Shown here: positions 1 to 8,271 of the stretch, piece by piece
Layout of the letters: every line of letters starts with the position of its first letter
Numbering within the stretch: the stretch's first letter is position 1
Assembly (NCBI RefSeq): GCF_001983165.1
Contig: NZ_MNPU01000023.1
Coordinates: forward strand, 1 to 64,000
Origin: Pseudomonas gessardii
GTDB lineage: Bacteria > Pseudomonadota > Gammaproteobacteria > Pseudomonadales > Pseudomonadaceae
DNA length: 64,000 nucleotides
Direction of reading: 5' to 3'
Made by a program: the position numbers and the translations under genes
The notes under the pieces: generated by a model
Database searches by the model: none
What the model was told of the DNA's origin: nothing
The model's input: only the letters and a program-made list of their open reading frames with translations

Positions 1-126
1 CCTCGGGCTGGTCTCGATACTGGATACGATAAACCGACTTAACCGTATAACCTGAACCGCCGTATACGGAACCGTACGTACGGTGGTGTGAGAGGACGGC
101 GGATGTGAATCCGCCTCCTACTCGAT
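1..126 (+). mobile_element. group II intron, 3' end (domains V and VI), truncated by window start
   Basis: The sequence folds as the catalytic end of a group II intron. Domain V spans about 55-88: a 9-bp stem (ACCGCCGTA with TACGGTGGT), a CG bulge at 77-78 and an upper hairpin (TACGG, AA, CCGTA). Domain VI spans 90-123: GAG-AGGA-GGCGGAT pairs with ATCCGCC-TCCT-CTC around a GTGA loop. An unpaired A at 120 sits 7 nt from the 3' end, where the branch point belongs. The intron ends ...CTCGAT at 126, six bases before the rlmG stop codon region. Its body and any reverse transcriptase lie outside the window. Confidence 0.85.
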
Positions 127-132
127 CGTGGC

Positions 133-1257
133 TTATTTGCGGGCCTTGAGAATCACGAATTTAGGGGTTGCCGCCACCTGCTCCACCCCGCGGAACAGCC
201 GCGCCAGCTTGCTGTGATAACCCAGGTGACGGTTGCCGACGATATACATCGCGCCGCCAACTACCAGCGCTTCGCGGGCCTGCTGGAACATGCGCCAGGC
301 AAGGAAATCCCCCACCACCTGCTGCTGGTGGAACGGTGGGTTGCACAGCACCACATCCAACGATTGCGGCGCCTGGTCCGCCAGGCCGTCGCCGGGGCGA
401 ATGGTCACGGGGCGATCACCCAGGGCCGTGTGCCAGTTCTCGGCGGCTGATTGCACGGCCATGTAGGACTCGTCCACCAGGGTGTACTGCGCCTCGGGGT
501 TTTGCAGGGCGCTGGCAATCGCCAATACGCCATTGCCGCAACCCAGGTCTGCCACGCGTGCGCTGCCCAGGTTGTGCGGCAGGTGCGGGAGAAACACCCG
601 AGTGCCGATGTCCAGGCCCTCGCGGCAGAACACATTGGCGTGGTTGAGCAACTCGATGGCTGGGGTGTCCAGGCGGTAACGCGTGGGGTAGGGCGATACC
701 GCCTGGGGCCGGTCGGCCAGGGTGGCAATCAGCAGCCGTGCCTTTTTCACCGCCAGTGACGCGTGCATCGGCCCGATGTAGCGCTCCAGCAGTTCACCGG
801 CGGCGCGCGGCAGATGCTTGACCATCGCGCCGGCGATCACTTCGGCGCCGGGTGCCAGTTGGCCTTGCAGGCGGATCAGCTGTTCTTCCAGCAACGCCAG
901 GGTTTTTGGCACCCGGATCAGCACACGATCGAAGGGCCCGCGCGGCACCTGGCTGGCTGGCACGATCGACACGGCATCGAAGGTCTTGTGGTTGCGCACC
1001 AGGTTTTTTTGCAGGGCCTGGGTGCCCAGGAACGAATCGCCGCTGGTGGTGACACGCACATGCCCCTCAAGGCTGGCCGCCAGTGCGCCGAAACTGTCAT
1101 TGAGCACCAGCACGCGGGTACTGCTGGCCGGTTGCTGCTCGGCCAGGTAGGCGAGCATATATTCGTCGGCCGCATCGAAGGCTTGCAGTGGTTCGTTTTG
1201 CTGCTCGGGCTGGCGGATCAGGTCGAGTTGGGCGAAGGGGCTATCGAGCAGGGGCAT
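133..1257 (-). CDS. rlmG: 23S rRNA (guanine-N2) methyltransferase RlmG
   Basis: The 374-aa product matches the RlmG/RsmC type: two tandem methyltransferase-like halves, with only the C-terminal half keeping a SAM-binding motif (DLGCGNGVLAIASA) and the catalytic NPPF motif of N2-guanine methylases (LCNPPFHQQ, about residues 303-311). Known RlmG enzymes methylate G1835 of 23S rRNA using SAM. The ATG start is followed by MPLLDSPFAQLDL, typical for pseudomonad RlmG. The gene stands alone, its 3' end abutting a group II intron and its 5' end separated by 176 bp from a luxR gene on the same strand. Confidence 0.93.
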   Translation of the reverse strand: MPLLDSPFAQLDLIRQPEQQNEPLQAFDAADEYMLAYLAEQQPASSTRVLVLNDSFGALAASLEGHVRVTTSGDSFLGTQALQKNLVRNHKTFDAVSIVPASQVPRGPFDRVLIRVPKTLALLEEQLIRLQGQLAPGAEVIAGAMVKHLPRAAGELLERYIGPMHASLAVKKARLLIATLADRPQAVSPYPTRYRLDTPAIELLNHANVFCREGLDIGTRVFLPHLPHNLGSARVADLGCGNGVLAIASALQNPEAQYTLVDESYMAVQSAAENWHTALGDRPVTIRPGDGLADQAPQSLDVVLCNPPFHQQQVVGDFLAWRMFQQAREALVVGGAMYIVGNRHLGYHSKLARLFRGVEQVAATPKFVILKARK

Positions 1258-1433
1258 GGCGGGGGAAACTCTGGATAATCGACGGGTGTTCCGGGCCTGG
1301 GCGAGGAACCTTCTGAGTGGACTGCGACGCAGGCTTTGATGGGCGGCGTCATCACTCAGAACTGGTCGTAAATGTTACGTTTTTTTCACGGGGATTACAT
1401 TCGGTGTTTTCAGTCGGATCGATGCAGGGGGCA

Positions 1434-2144
1434 CTAGAAAAGGCCATGCCTCATGGCCGTGAACACGGCGGCAATCTTATTGGTGACCCCCAGCTTTCTC
1501 ATGGCGCTGCTGATATGAAAGCCGACGGTACGCTCTGAAAGGCACAGGATCGTTGCGATATCGGCTGCGGTCTTGCCCATGGCCGACCATTGCAGGATCT
1601 CGGTTTCGCGGTTGGTGAGTTTATTGGGGCACTGGAACACCGGCTCCTTGGCATAGGTCTGGGCGACCACGGTATGCAGGGCATGGCATATCCACAGGAC
1701 CTGGCCCGCTTTCTCGTAGAGTTCATGGGCGCACACCGGACGCTCGCGCCGCCCCAGGCGGATCATGCTGAAAAAACCCCGGAAGTCATGCACCGACTGG
1801 GCCCAGCCATAACTCAGCCCTTGGGTTTGTACGTGAACCCACATGTCAGGTACTGCTGAAAAGGTCTTCTCTTCCCAGACGAGCGGTAGCACATCGCGTC
1901 TACAGTGAGAGACCAAGGGATCTATTTCAAAGTAGTTTTCTGCTTTGTAGATTCTGTTCCATTCATCTGGATAGTTGTTGAGGTGGATGTTCCTGTTCGG
2001 CCGGTAAAGAGCATTGGAGCCCATTATAAAACCGCAATATTCAAAGCCTAGCTCATATGTAATGTTCAGAGCGGCGTCAAACATCGTGGTCACCTCATCC
2101 TCACCTTCAAGTTTGGGTACGCGTGTGTTTCGCCAGTTGACCAT
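1434..2144 (-). CDS. ppoR: orphan LuxR-type quorum-sensing receptor, PpoR-like
   Basis: The 236-aa protein has an N-terminal autoinducer-binding domain and a C-terminal LuxR helix-turn-helix (about residues 175-234, with LTNRETEILQW and the recognition helix near SERTVGFHIS). Residues typical of acyl-homoserine-lactone pockets are present: Tyr58, Trp62, Tyr66, Asp75-Pro76, Trp90 and Gly113. No luxI gene lies nearby, so it is a LuxR solo. Its position beside fprB, mscL and radA matches my recollection of ppoR in P. putida. A GGAG ribosome site precedes the ATG. Ligand and targets cannot be read from sequence. Confidence 0.8.
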   Translation of the reverse strand: MVNWRNTRVPKLEGEDEVTTMFDAALNITYELGFEYCGFIMGSNALYRPNRNIHLNNYPDEWNRIYKAENYFEIDPLVSHCRRDVLPLVWEEKTFSAVPDMWVHVQTQGLSYGWAQSVHDFRGFFSMIRLGRRERPVCAHELYEKAGQVLWICHALHTVVAQTYAKEPVFQCPNKLTNRETEILQWSAMGKTAADIATILCLSERTVGFHISSAMRKLGVTNKIAAVFTAMRHGLF

Positions 2145-2616
2145 CGATCACACTCCATGAGTCATATCCTGATTGTCTGTAACGAACGTCCTGATAGCGT
2201 TACCGGATCGAGTGTAGGACAGCATCCAAAACCAGGATGGGAATTTTCGCACTTAGCAGGGCGTTTCTTAGCGGAAATGATCGTTGGCGTGTTGTTGAAC
2301 AAATGTGCTTGGGTGGGCGCGCAAGCTAGAGGTTTTTATATTTTTCATAAACTTATTGAAGGTCGCTAACGCATGCGGCACATGAAGGATAGTTGGAGGT
2401 AACGCCTATGGGCAGGAGCTAATAGCTAAATAGTTTTAGTTGGCGTCATATTGCCATCTCTTTATGTTCAGCCTATTGACCCTACCGCGAATCGGGTTTT
2501 TTGCCCCCCGTAAACAACCTCAATGGCACACTTGGCTGGATGTCACTACAAACCAGCGGTGTTTCCGGGCGACGCTTTGGGGGACACTAGGGGTTACCTG
2601 TAGAGCGGAGCCCCCC
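2145..2616. other. intergenic region between ppoR and fprB
   Basis: This 472-bp gap lies between divergent genes and should hold both promoters. It is more AT-rich than its flanks. A 70-codon frame at 2157-2369 has no ribosome site or recognisable motif. A good Shine-Dalgarno (GGAGGT, 2395-2400) precedes a four-codon frame (Met-Gly-Arg-Ser-stop, 2408). I could not identify a convincing lux box or other operator. Confidence 0.4.
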
Positions 2617-3393
2617 ATGACGGCCAGTGCGGAAAAATTCACACGCCAGACCCTGATCGATGTGCAGTCATTGACCCCCAGCCTGTTTACCCTGCGCACC
2701 ACCCGCGATCCGGGTTTTCGTTTCACCGCCGGGCAGTTCGTGCGCCTGGGCGTGACCAAGCCCGATGGCAGCCTGGTGTGGCGTGCCTACTCGGTGGTGT
2801 CGTCGCCCTTCGATGAGTTCCTGGAGTTTTTCTCTATCGTGGTTCCCGGCGGGGAGTTCACCAGTGAGCTGAGCCGCTTGCGCGTGGGCGATGAGCTGCT
2901 GGTGGAGCGTCAGTCCACCGGCTTCTTGACCCTGAATCGATTTGTCGATGGCCGCGACCTGTGGTTGCTGGGCACCGGCACGGGGATCGCGCCGTTTCTG
3001 TCGATTCTGCAGGACTTTGAAGTCTGGGAAAAATTCGAGCGCATCATCCTGGTCTACAGCGCCAGGGAAGCCCGGGAGCTGGCCTACCAGAGCCTTATCA
3101 AGCAATTGGGCGAGCGTGAGTACCTGAGCGAATACGCCCATAAACTCACCTACCTGCCCCTCGTGACCCGTGAGCAGCATCCAGGTGCATTGAATGGGCG
3201 GATCACCACCCTGATCGAGAATGGCGAACTGGAGCGTGCAGCAGGCGTGGCACTGACGCCGGAGCATTCGCGGGTGATGATTTGCGGCAACCCGCAGATG
3301 ATTGATGACACCCGGCAATTGCTCAAGCAGCGCGATATGCAGTTGAGCCTGACGCGTCGGCCAGGGCAGGTGGCGGTAGAAAACTACTGGTAA
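2617..3393 (+). CDS. fprB: ferredoxin--NADP+ reductase, FprB type
   Basis: The 258-aa flavoenzyme of the bacterial FPR family exchanges electrons between NADPH and ferredoxin or flavodoxin. The FAD-binding motif RAYSVVSSP (residues 56-64) and the NADP-binding GTGTGIAPF (119-127) are intact. The protein ends VAVENYW, with a C-terminal aromatic as in plant-type FPRs. The reading frame is open further upstream, but the ATG at 2617 is preceded by GGAG and begins at the family's usual N-terminus. The neighbouring LuxR gene is divergent. Pseudomonads usually have two paralogues; calling this one FprB rests on sequence feel and synteny, so the letter is less certain than the family. Confidence 0.88.
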   Translation: MTASAEKFTRQTLIDVQSLTPSLFTLRTTRDPGFRFTAGQFVRLGVTKPDGSLVWRAYSVVSSPFDEFLEFFSIVVPGGEFTSELSRLRVGDELLVERQSTGFLTLNRFVDGRDLWLLGTGTGIAPFLSILQDFEVWEKFERIILVYSAREARELAYQSLIKQLGEREYLSEYAHKLTYLPLVTREQHPGALNGRITTLIENGELERAAGVALTPEHSRVMICGNPQMIDDTRQLLKQRDMQLSLTRRPGQVAVENYW

Positions 3394-3396
3394 AAA

Positions 3397-3424
3397 AAGG
3401 CGCCCGGTGAGAGGCGCCTTTTTG
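3397..3424. terminator. bidirectional terminator between fprB and mscL
   Basis: GGCGCC (3399-3404) pairs with GGCGCC (3413-3418), with an A-run before and a T-run after. It can stop transcripts from both convergent genes. Confidence 0.85.
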
Positions 3425-3454
3425 ATTCAACGGCCGACAGGGGTTGCGGGCCGG

Positions 3455-3871
3455 CTACAGGGGCTTGTTGTTCTGGGCCTTGAGCAGATCGCGGATCTCT
3501 CCCAGCAGTTCCTCTTCCTTGGTGGGCACCGGTGGCAGGCTTGGCGCGGCAGCTTCTTCACGCTTGAGACGGTTGATGGCCTTGACGCCCATGAAGATTG
3601 CGAACGCGACGATCACAAAGTCGATGATGCTCTGGATGAATTTGCCGTAGGCCAGGACCACCGCCGGGACGTCGCCCTGGGCTGCCTTGAGCGTTACCGC
3701 CAGATCACCGAAGTCCACACCACCGATCAACAGGCCGATGGGAGGCATCACCACGTCGCCTACAAAGGATGAAACAATTTTGCCGAAGGCTGCGCCGATG
3801 ATAATACCGACGGCCATGTCGACCACATTACCTTTGACCGCGAAGGCCTTGAACTCACTGATCACGCCCAT
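3455..3871 (-). CDS. mscL: large-conductance mechanosensitive channel MscL
   Basis: The 138-aa inner-membrane protein starts MGVISEFKAFAVKGNVVDMA, the conserved MscL N-terminal helix. It continues with the pore-lining TM1 (GIIIGAAFGKIV), a periplasmic loop, TM2 (FVIVAFAIFMGVKAINRL) and a charged C-terminal bundle (EEELLGEIRDLLK). Five copies form a tension-gated pore that releases solutes on hypo-osmotic shock. The gene is monocistronic, converges on fprB across a shared terminator, and diverges from katB. Confidence 0.97.
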   Translation of the reverse strand: MGVISEFKAFAVKGNVVDMAVGIIIGAAFGKIVSSFVGDVVMPPIGLLIGGVDFGDLAVTLKAAQGDVPAVVLAYGKFIQSIIDFVIVAFAIFMGVKAINRLKREEAAAPSLPPVPTKEEELLGEIRDLLKAQNNKPL

Positions 3872-4159
3872 AGGTTATTCCTTGTTACAGTTGAGAGGAG
3901 AGGAAGTCAGTGTAAGTCAGTCTGCAGTGGCCTGCTTGATACAACTGCTAACACTGTTCGTTGTAATCGACACATTAAATCGCAAATAGTTTGCAAAGTG
4001 CCATCAATCGCGCGCGAAATAGCCGGCATTTCAACGCTTTACCACACTATTTTTTCAATCGGCTTGGTATGTGTTTTCTATTTATCTTCTGGCGCCAGGA
4101 TCACTAGCCTCTGGCAAGCACCTGTAAAAGTGCATTACAAAAAACCAGAGGATTGCTTG

Positions 4160-5701
4160 ATGAAAAACCTTACTAGCCGCAGGTCTATTGCTGCGCGCAA
4201 TCTGCTGTTGATTGCCAGTACCAGCCTATTGTCGTTGTCGGTCAGCGCCGCCAACCTGACCCGCGATAATGGCGCGGCCGTAGGCGACAACCAGAACTCG
4301 CAAACCGCCGGCGCCAACGGCCCGGTCCTGCTGCAGGATGTGCAACTGATCCAGAAGTTGCAGCGCTTTGACCGTGAACGCATCCCCGAGCGTGTGGTGC
4401 ATGCCCGTGGCACCGGCGCCCACGGCACCTTCACCGTCACCGATAACCTCAGCGACCTGACCAAGGCCAAAGTGTTTGCCGCCGGCGAGACCACGCCGGT
4501 GTTTGTACGTTTCTCCGCTGTAGTCCACGGCAACCACTCCCCGGAAACCCTGCGTGACCCCCGTGGTTTCGCCACCAAGTTCTATACCACCGAAGGTAAC
4601 TGGGACTTGGTGGGCAATAACTTCCCGACGTTCTTTATCCGCGATGCCATCAAGTTCCCGGACATGGTGCATGCCTTCAAGCCGGACCCGCGCACTAACC
4701 TGGATGACGACTCCCGTCGCTTCGACTTCTTCTCCCATGTTCCAGAGTCCACCCGTACCCTCACCGAGTTGTATTCGGACTCCGGCACCCCGGCCAGCTA
4801 TCGCGAGATGGACGGCAATAGCGTACATGCCTACAAGTTGATCAACGCCAAGGGCGAAGCGCACTACGTCAAGTTTCGCTGGAAGAGCCTGCAAGGCATC
4901 AAGAACCTGGATCCCAAACAAGTTATCGACGTCCAGGGCCGTGATTACAGCCATATGACAAACGACCTGGTGACCCATATCAACCAGGGCGACTTCCCCA
5001 AGTGGGACTTGTACGTGCAAGTACTCAAGCCCGAAGAACTGGCCAAGTTCGATTTCGACCCGTTGGACTCCACCAAGATCTGGCCCGATGTTCCCGAGCG
5101 CAAAGTCGGGCAAATGGTGTTGAACCGCAACCCGGGCAATGTATTCCAGGAAGTCGAGCAAGTCGCCATGGCCCCGTCCAACCTGATACCGGGTATCGAA
5201 CCGTCGGAAGACCGTATGCTGCAAGGCCGGTTATTCTCCTATGCCGATACGCAAATATACCGTCTGGGCGCCAATGCCCTGCAACTGCCCATCAACGCGC
5301 CACGGGTCACCGTCAACAACGGTAACCAGGATGGTGCAATGAACGTGGGCAAGACCAGCACGGGCGTGAACTACCAGCCAAGCCGCCTGGAACCCCGGCA
5401 AGAGCCGCAAGGCGCGCGCTACAGCCAGATGCCCCTGGCCGGTAGCACCCAGCAGGCGAAGATCCAGCGCGAGCAGAACTTCAAGCAAGCAGGCGATCTG
5501 TACCGCTCCTTCAGCAAGAAGGAACGCCAGGACTTGATCGAGAACTTCGGTGGTTCCCTGGCGACCTCGGATGACGTCAGCAAGCACATCATCCTGTCGT
5601 TCCTCTACAAGGCCGACCCGGAGTACGGCACGGGCGTGGCCAAGGTGGCCAAGGGCGACCTGGCGCGGGTCAAGGCCCTGGCGGAAAAACTGACGGACTG
5701 A
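4160..5701 (+). CDS. katB: periplasmic catalase KatB
   Basis: The 513-aa monofunctional haem catalase disproportionates hydrogen peroxide. Catalytic His81 (RVVHARGTGAHG), Asn154 (LVGNNFPTFF) and the proximal haem ligand Tyr361 (RLFSYADTQIYRLG) are present. A signal peptide (about residues 1-30, ending SLSVSA) predicts export, unlike the cytosolic housekeeping KatA. The ATG at 4160 is chosen because it begins this signal sequence; an upstream extension in the same frame looks non-coding. An ankyrin-repeat gene follows 61 bp later, matching the katB-ankB arrangement of P. aeruginosa. I did not find a convincing OxyR site upstream. Confidence 0.94.
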   Translation: MKNLTSRRSIAARNLLLIASTSLLSLSVSAANLTRDNGAAVGDNQNSQTAGANGPVLLQDVQLIQKLQRFDRERIPERVVHARGTGAHGTFTVTDNLSDLTKAKVFAAGETTPVFVRFSAVVHGNHSPETLRDPRGFATKFYTTEGNWDLVGNNFPTFFIRDAIKFPDMVHAFKPDPRTNLDDDSRRFDFFSHVPESTRTLTELYSDSGTPASYREMDGNSVHAYKLINAKGEAHYVKFRWKSLQGIKNLDPKQVIDVQGRDYSHMTNDLVTHINQGDFPKWDLYVQVLKPEELAKFDFDPLDSTKIWPDVPERKVGQMVLNRNPGNVFQEVEQVAMAPSNLIPGIEPSEDRMLQGRLFSYADTQIYRLGANALQLPINAPRVTVNNGNQDGAMNVGKTSTGVNYQPSRLEPRQEPQGARYSQMPLAGSTQQAKIQREQNFKQAGDLYRSFSKKERQDLIENFGGSLATSDDVSKHIILSFLYKADPEYGTGVAKVAKGDLARVKALAEKLTD

Positions 5702-5709
5702 TCCAGCCC

Positions 5710-5743
5710 TTCTGTAGGCGCGAGCACGCTCGCGCCTACAGAA
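5710..5743. repeat. perfect palindrome, short REP-like element
   Basis: A 16-bp perfect inverted repeat (TTCTGTAGGCGCGAGC and complement) with a 2-nt centre lies between katB and ankB. A close relative sits at 32733-32764. It may attenuate or stabilise the katB-ankB message. Confidence 0.8.
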
Positions 5744-5762
5744 GCCGTAGAGGAGGTTGAAG

Positions 5763-6293
5763 ATGCGTAGCTTTATAGGGGCACTATTGACCTGCTGGTC
5801 CTTGAGTGTGTTCGCCGACCCGCAGGCCCTCAAGGCGCAGTTACAGGATTACTACTTCGACGCCGCCCGGCGTGGCGACGTGGAAATGCTCACGACCTTT
5901 ATCGAATCGGGCTATTCCTTGAATACCGTCGATGACAAGGGCTACACCGCGCTGATCCTGGCCGCCTATCACGGGCACGAACCGGTCGTGGAGCAACTGC
6001 TGGCCGCCGGTGCCGATGCCTGTGTCCAGGACAAACGTGGCAATACGGCACTGATGGGTGCGATCTTCAAGGGCGAGCTGAGCATTGCCCGACGCTTGCT
6101 GGGCACCGCCTGCAACCCCGACCAGCGCAACGGCGCCGGACAGACGGCGGCCATGTACGCCGGGCTGTTCAAGCGCGTCGAATTGCTCGACGCACTCAAG
6201 GCCCAGGGCGCCGACCTGGACGCCGAAGACCCGCTGGGCAACAGCGCCACACGATTGGCCAACGGTGAAATCCGTACCGCAGCGCCACGCTGA
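5763..6293 (+). CDS. ankB: ankyrin-repeat periplasmic protein AnkB
   Basis: The 176-aa product has a signal peptide (cleavage after ...LSVFA) followed by about four ankyrin repeats, for example DDKGYTALILAAYHGHEPVV and DKRGNTALMGAIFKGEL. Ankyrin repeats are protein-binding scaffolds. In P. aeruginosa the equivalent gene downstream of katB is needed for full KatB activity. The ATG at 5763 is used because AGGAGG sits six bases upstream; a TTG six bases earlier is too close to that site. Co-transcription with katB is likely despite the intervening hairpin. Confidence 0.85.
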   Translation: MRSFIGALLTCWSLSVFADPQALKAQLQDYYFDAARRGDVEMLTTFIESGYSLNTVDDKGYTALILAAYHGHEPVVEQLLAAGADACVQDKRGNTALMGAIFKGELSIARRLLGTACNPDQRNGAGQTAAMYAGLFKRVELLDALKAQGADLDAEDPLGNSATRLANGEIRTAAPR

Positions 6294-6328
6294 GCTATCA
6301 TCGCGGTTTTTCGGTTGGAGGTTCTCAG

Positions 6329-7696
6329 ATGGCAAAGGCCAAGCGCATGTACGGCTGCACGGAGTGCGGCGCGACCTTTCCCAAATGGGCGGGCCAGTGT
6401 GGCGAATGCGGGGCGTGGAACACCCTCACTGAAACCATGATTGAAAGCGGCGGCGCAGCGGCACCCAGCGGTCGCTCCGGCTGGACCGGGCAACAAGCCC
6501 AGATCAAGACCCTGGCAGAAGTCAGCGTCGAAGAAATCCCGCGTTTTTCCACGGCGTCCGGCGAGCTCGACCGGGTACTCGGCGGTGGCCTGGTGGACGG
6601 CTCGGTGGTACTGATCGGCGGCGATCCGGGCATCGGCAAGTCAACCATCCTCCTGCAGACCCTGTGCAGCATCGCCAGCCGCATGCCGGCCTTGTACGTC
6701 ACCGGCGAAGAGTCCCAGCAACAGGTGGCCATGCGCGCTCGCCGCCTGGGCTTGCCCCAGGACCAACTGCGGGTCATGACCGAAACCTGTATCGAAAGCA
6801 TCATTGCCACCGCCCGTGTGGAAAAACCCAAGGTGATGGTGATCGACTCGATCCAGACAATCTTCACCGAGCAACTGCAATCGGCGCCGGGCGGGGTGTC
6901 CCAGGTGCGTGAGAGTGCAGCGTTGCTGGTGCGCTACGCGAAGCAGAGCGGCACGGCGATTTTCCTGGTGGGCCATGTCACCAAGGAAGGCGCGCTGGCC
7001 GGCCCGCGGGTGCTGGAGCATATGGTCGATACGGTGCTGTATTTCGAGGGTGAGTCCGATGGACGCCTGCGCCTGTTGCGGGCGGTAAAAAACCGGTTTG
7101 GCGCGGTCAACGAGCTGGGGGTGTTCGCCATGACGGACCGGGGGCTGAAAGAAGTCTCCAATCCTTCGGCGATCTTTCTGACCCGCGCCCAGGAAGAAGT
7201 GCCGGGCAGTGTGGTGATGGCAACGTGGGAGGGCACCCGGCCGATGCTCGTGGAAGTCCAGGCCCTGGTGGACGACAGCCATCTGGCCAACCCGCGCCGG
7301 GTGACCCTGGGCCTGGATCAGAACCGCCTGGCGATGCTGCTGGCGGTGCTGCATCGCCACGGCGGGATTCCGACCCATGACCAGGACGTGTTCCTCAACG
7401 TGGTCGGCGGGGTCAAGGTGCTGGAAACCGCGTCGGACCTGGCCTTGATGGCGGCCGTGATGTCGAGCCTGCGCAATCGGCCGCTGCCCCATGACCTGCT
7501 GGTCTTTGGCGAGGTGGGCCTGTCGGGTGAAGTGCGCCCGGTGCCCAGTGGCCAGGAGCGGCTCAAGGAAGCCGCCAAGCATGGCTTCAAGCGCGCCATC
7601 GTGCCCAAGGGCAATGCGCCGAAGGAGGCGCCGCCGGGGTTGCAGGTGATTGCGGTGACGCGGCTGGAGCAGGCACTGGATGCCTTGTTTGAATAG
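6329..7696 (+). CDS. radA: DNA repair protein RadA/Sms
   Basis: The 455-aa protein has the full RadA layout: an N-terminal C4 zinc finger (CTECGATF...CGECGAW), a RecA-like ATPase with Walker A GGDPGIGKST (about residue 95) and Walker B VMVIDS, the RadA-specific KNRFG motif (about 255), and a C-terminal Lon-like domain (GEVGLSGEVRPV). RadA is a hexameric DnaB-like helicase that promotes branch migration during recombinational repair. It follows ankB by 35 bp on the same strand, with a GGAGG ribosome site. Confidence 0.96.
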   Translation: MAKAKRMYGCTECGATFPKWAGQCGECGAWNTLTETMIESGGAAAPSGRSGWTGQQAQIKTLAEVSVEEIPRFSTASGELDRVLGGGLVDGSVVLIGGDPGIGKSTILLQTLCSIASRMPALYVTGEESQQQVAMRARRLGLPQDQLRVMTETCIESIIATARVEKPKVMVIDSIQTIFTEQLQSAPGGVSQVRESAALLVRYAKQSGTAIFLVGHVTKEGALAGPRVLEHMVDTVLYFEGESDGRLRLLRAVKNRFGAVNELGVFAMTDRGLKEVSNPSAIFLTRAQEEVPGSVVMATWEGTRPMLVEVQALVDDSHLANPRRVTLGLDQNRLAMLLAVLHRHGGIPTHDQDVFLNVVGGVKVLETASDLALMAAVMSSLRNRPLPHDLLVFGEVGLSGEVRPVPSGQERLKEAAKHGFKRAIVPKGNAPKEAPPGLQVIAVTRLEQALDALFE

Positions 7697-7730
7697 CCCG
7701 CAACACTAGAAAACCAATGTGGTTGGGCGG

Positions 7731-8099
7731 TCAGAGGATCAGCAGCTCGCCCAGCTCCCGATGCAGCTCTTCCTCATCTCCCAGGTTCAGCTCGATCAAC
7801 CTGCGCAAATGGCTGATCGAATCCAGGTCGATATGCGTGCACACAAACCCCAGTTGCCCCTTGTCGTCATGGGTCAGCCGCACTTGCATGCTCACGTCCG
7901 TGTCGGCGTCCAGGTGAATGTCCACCTCAAAGGGCTCGTCGTCCTTGCCCAACCAGGGCGCAGGCTTTTGCACCAGCAGCCCCTTGAGCGATAAATCCAC
8001 CAGTTGCACCTGCCATTGCTGGCCGCCTTGCTTAAGCTCGGTCTTGGCATTGAAGGCAATCCGCCGAAAACGGCGGCGATCTGACGGCTGGTCGCTCAT
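7731..8099 (-). CDS. PilZ-domain cyclic-di-GMP-binding protein
   Basis: The 122-aa protein is essentially one PilZ domain. It has the arginine-rich RRRFRRIAF motif near residue 8 and a DLSLKG (D/NxSxxG-type) motif near 37, the two elements that clamp dimeric c-di-GMP. It probably acts as a soluble effector or adaptor. It converges with radA across a 34-bp gap. No target can be assigned from the neighbourhood. MorA, a c-di-GMP metabolic enzyme, is encoded about 5 kb away, but nothing links them directly. Confidence 0.87.
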   Translation of the reverse strand: MSDQPSDRRRFRRIAFNAKTELKQGGQQWQVQLVDLSLKGLLVQKPAPWLGKDDEPFEVDIHLDADTDVSMQVRLTHDDKGQLGFVCTHIDLDSISHLRRLIELNLGDEEELHRELGELLIL

Positions 8100-8271
8100 G
8101 GTGAAGCCCTCTGGAGATACAAGGATTGTAGCCTTACCGCATTATCGGGCGTTTATTTCGTTTTTTTCGCCCCGGCAAGGCTCTAGACCAACGTAGGGGG
8201 CTGGTCTTTAGGGCCCAGCGCGCTAAACTCGGACTGGCTGTCTTTCTGTCCAACCTGGCTGGAATATAAAA

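Noticed and set aside
2157..2369. A 70-codon frame between ppoR and fprB
   Set aside because: It has no ribosome site or recognisable motif, and it lies in the region where both promoters must be.
2395..2422. GGAGGT followed by a four-codon frame (Met-Gly-Arg-Ser-stop), a possible leader peptide
   Set aside because: There are no attenuator hairpins or regulatory codons, and chance occurrence is likely.
3985..4100. Possible OxyR site (ATAG...CTAT) upstream of katB
   Set aside because: The ATAG and CTAT elements do not have the regular 7-nt spacing of OxyR tetrads.
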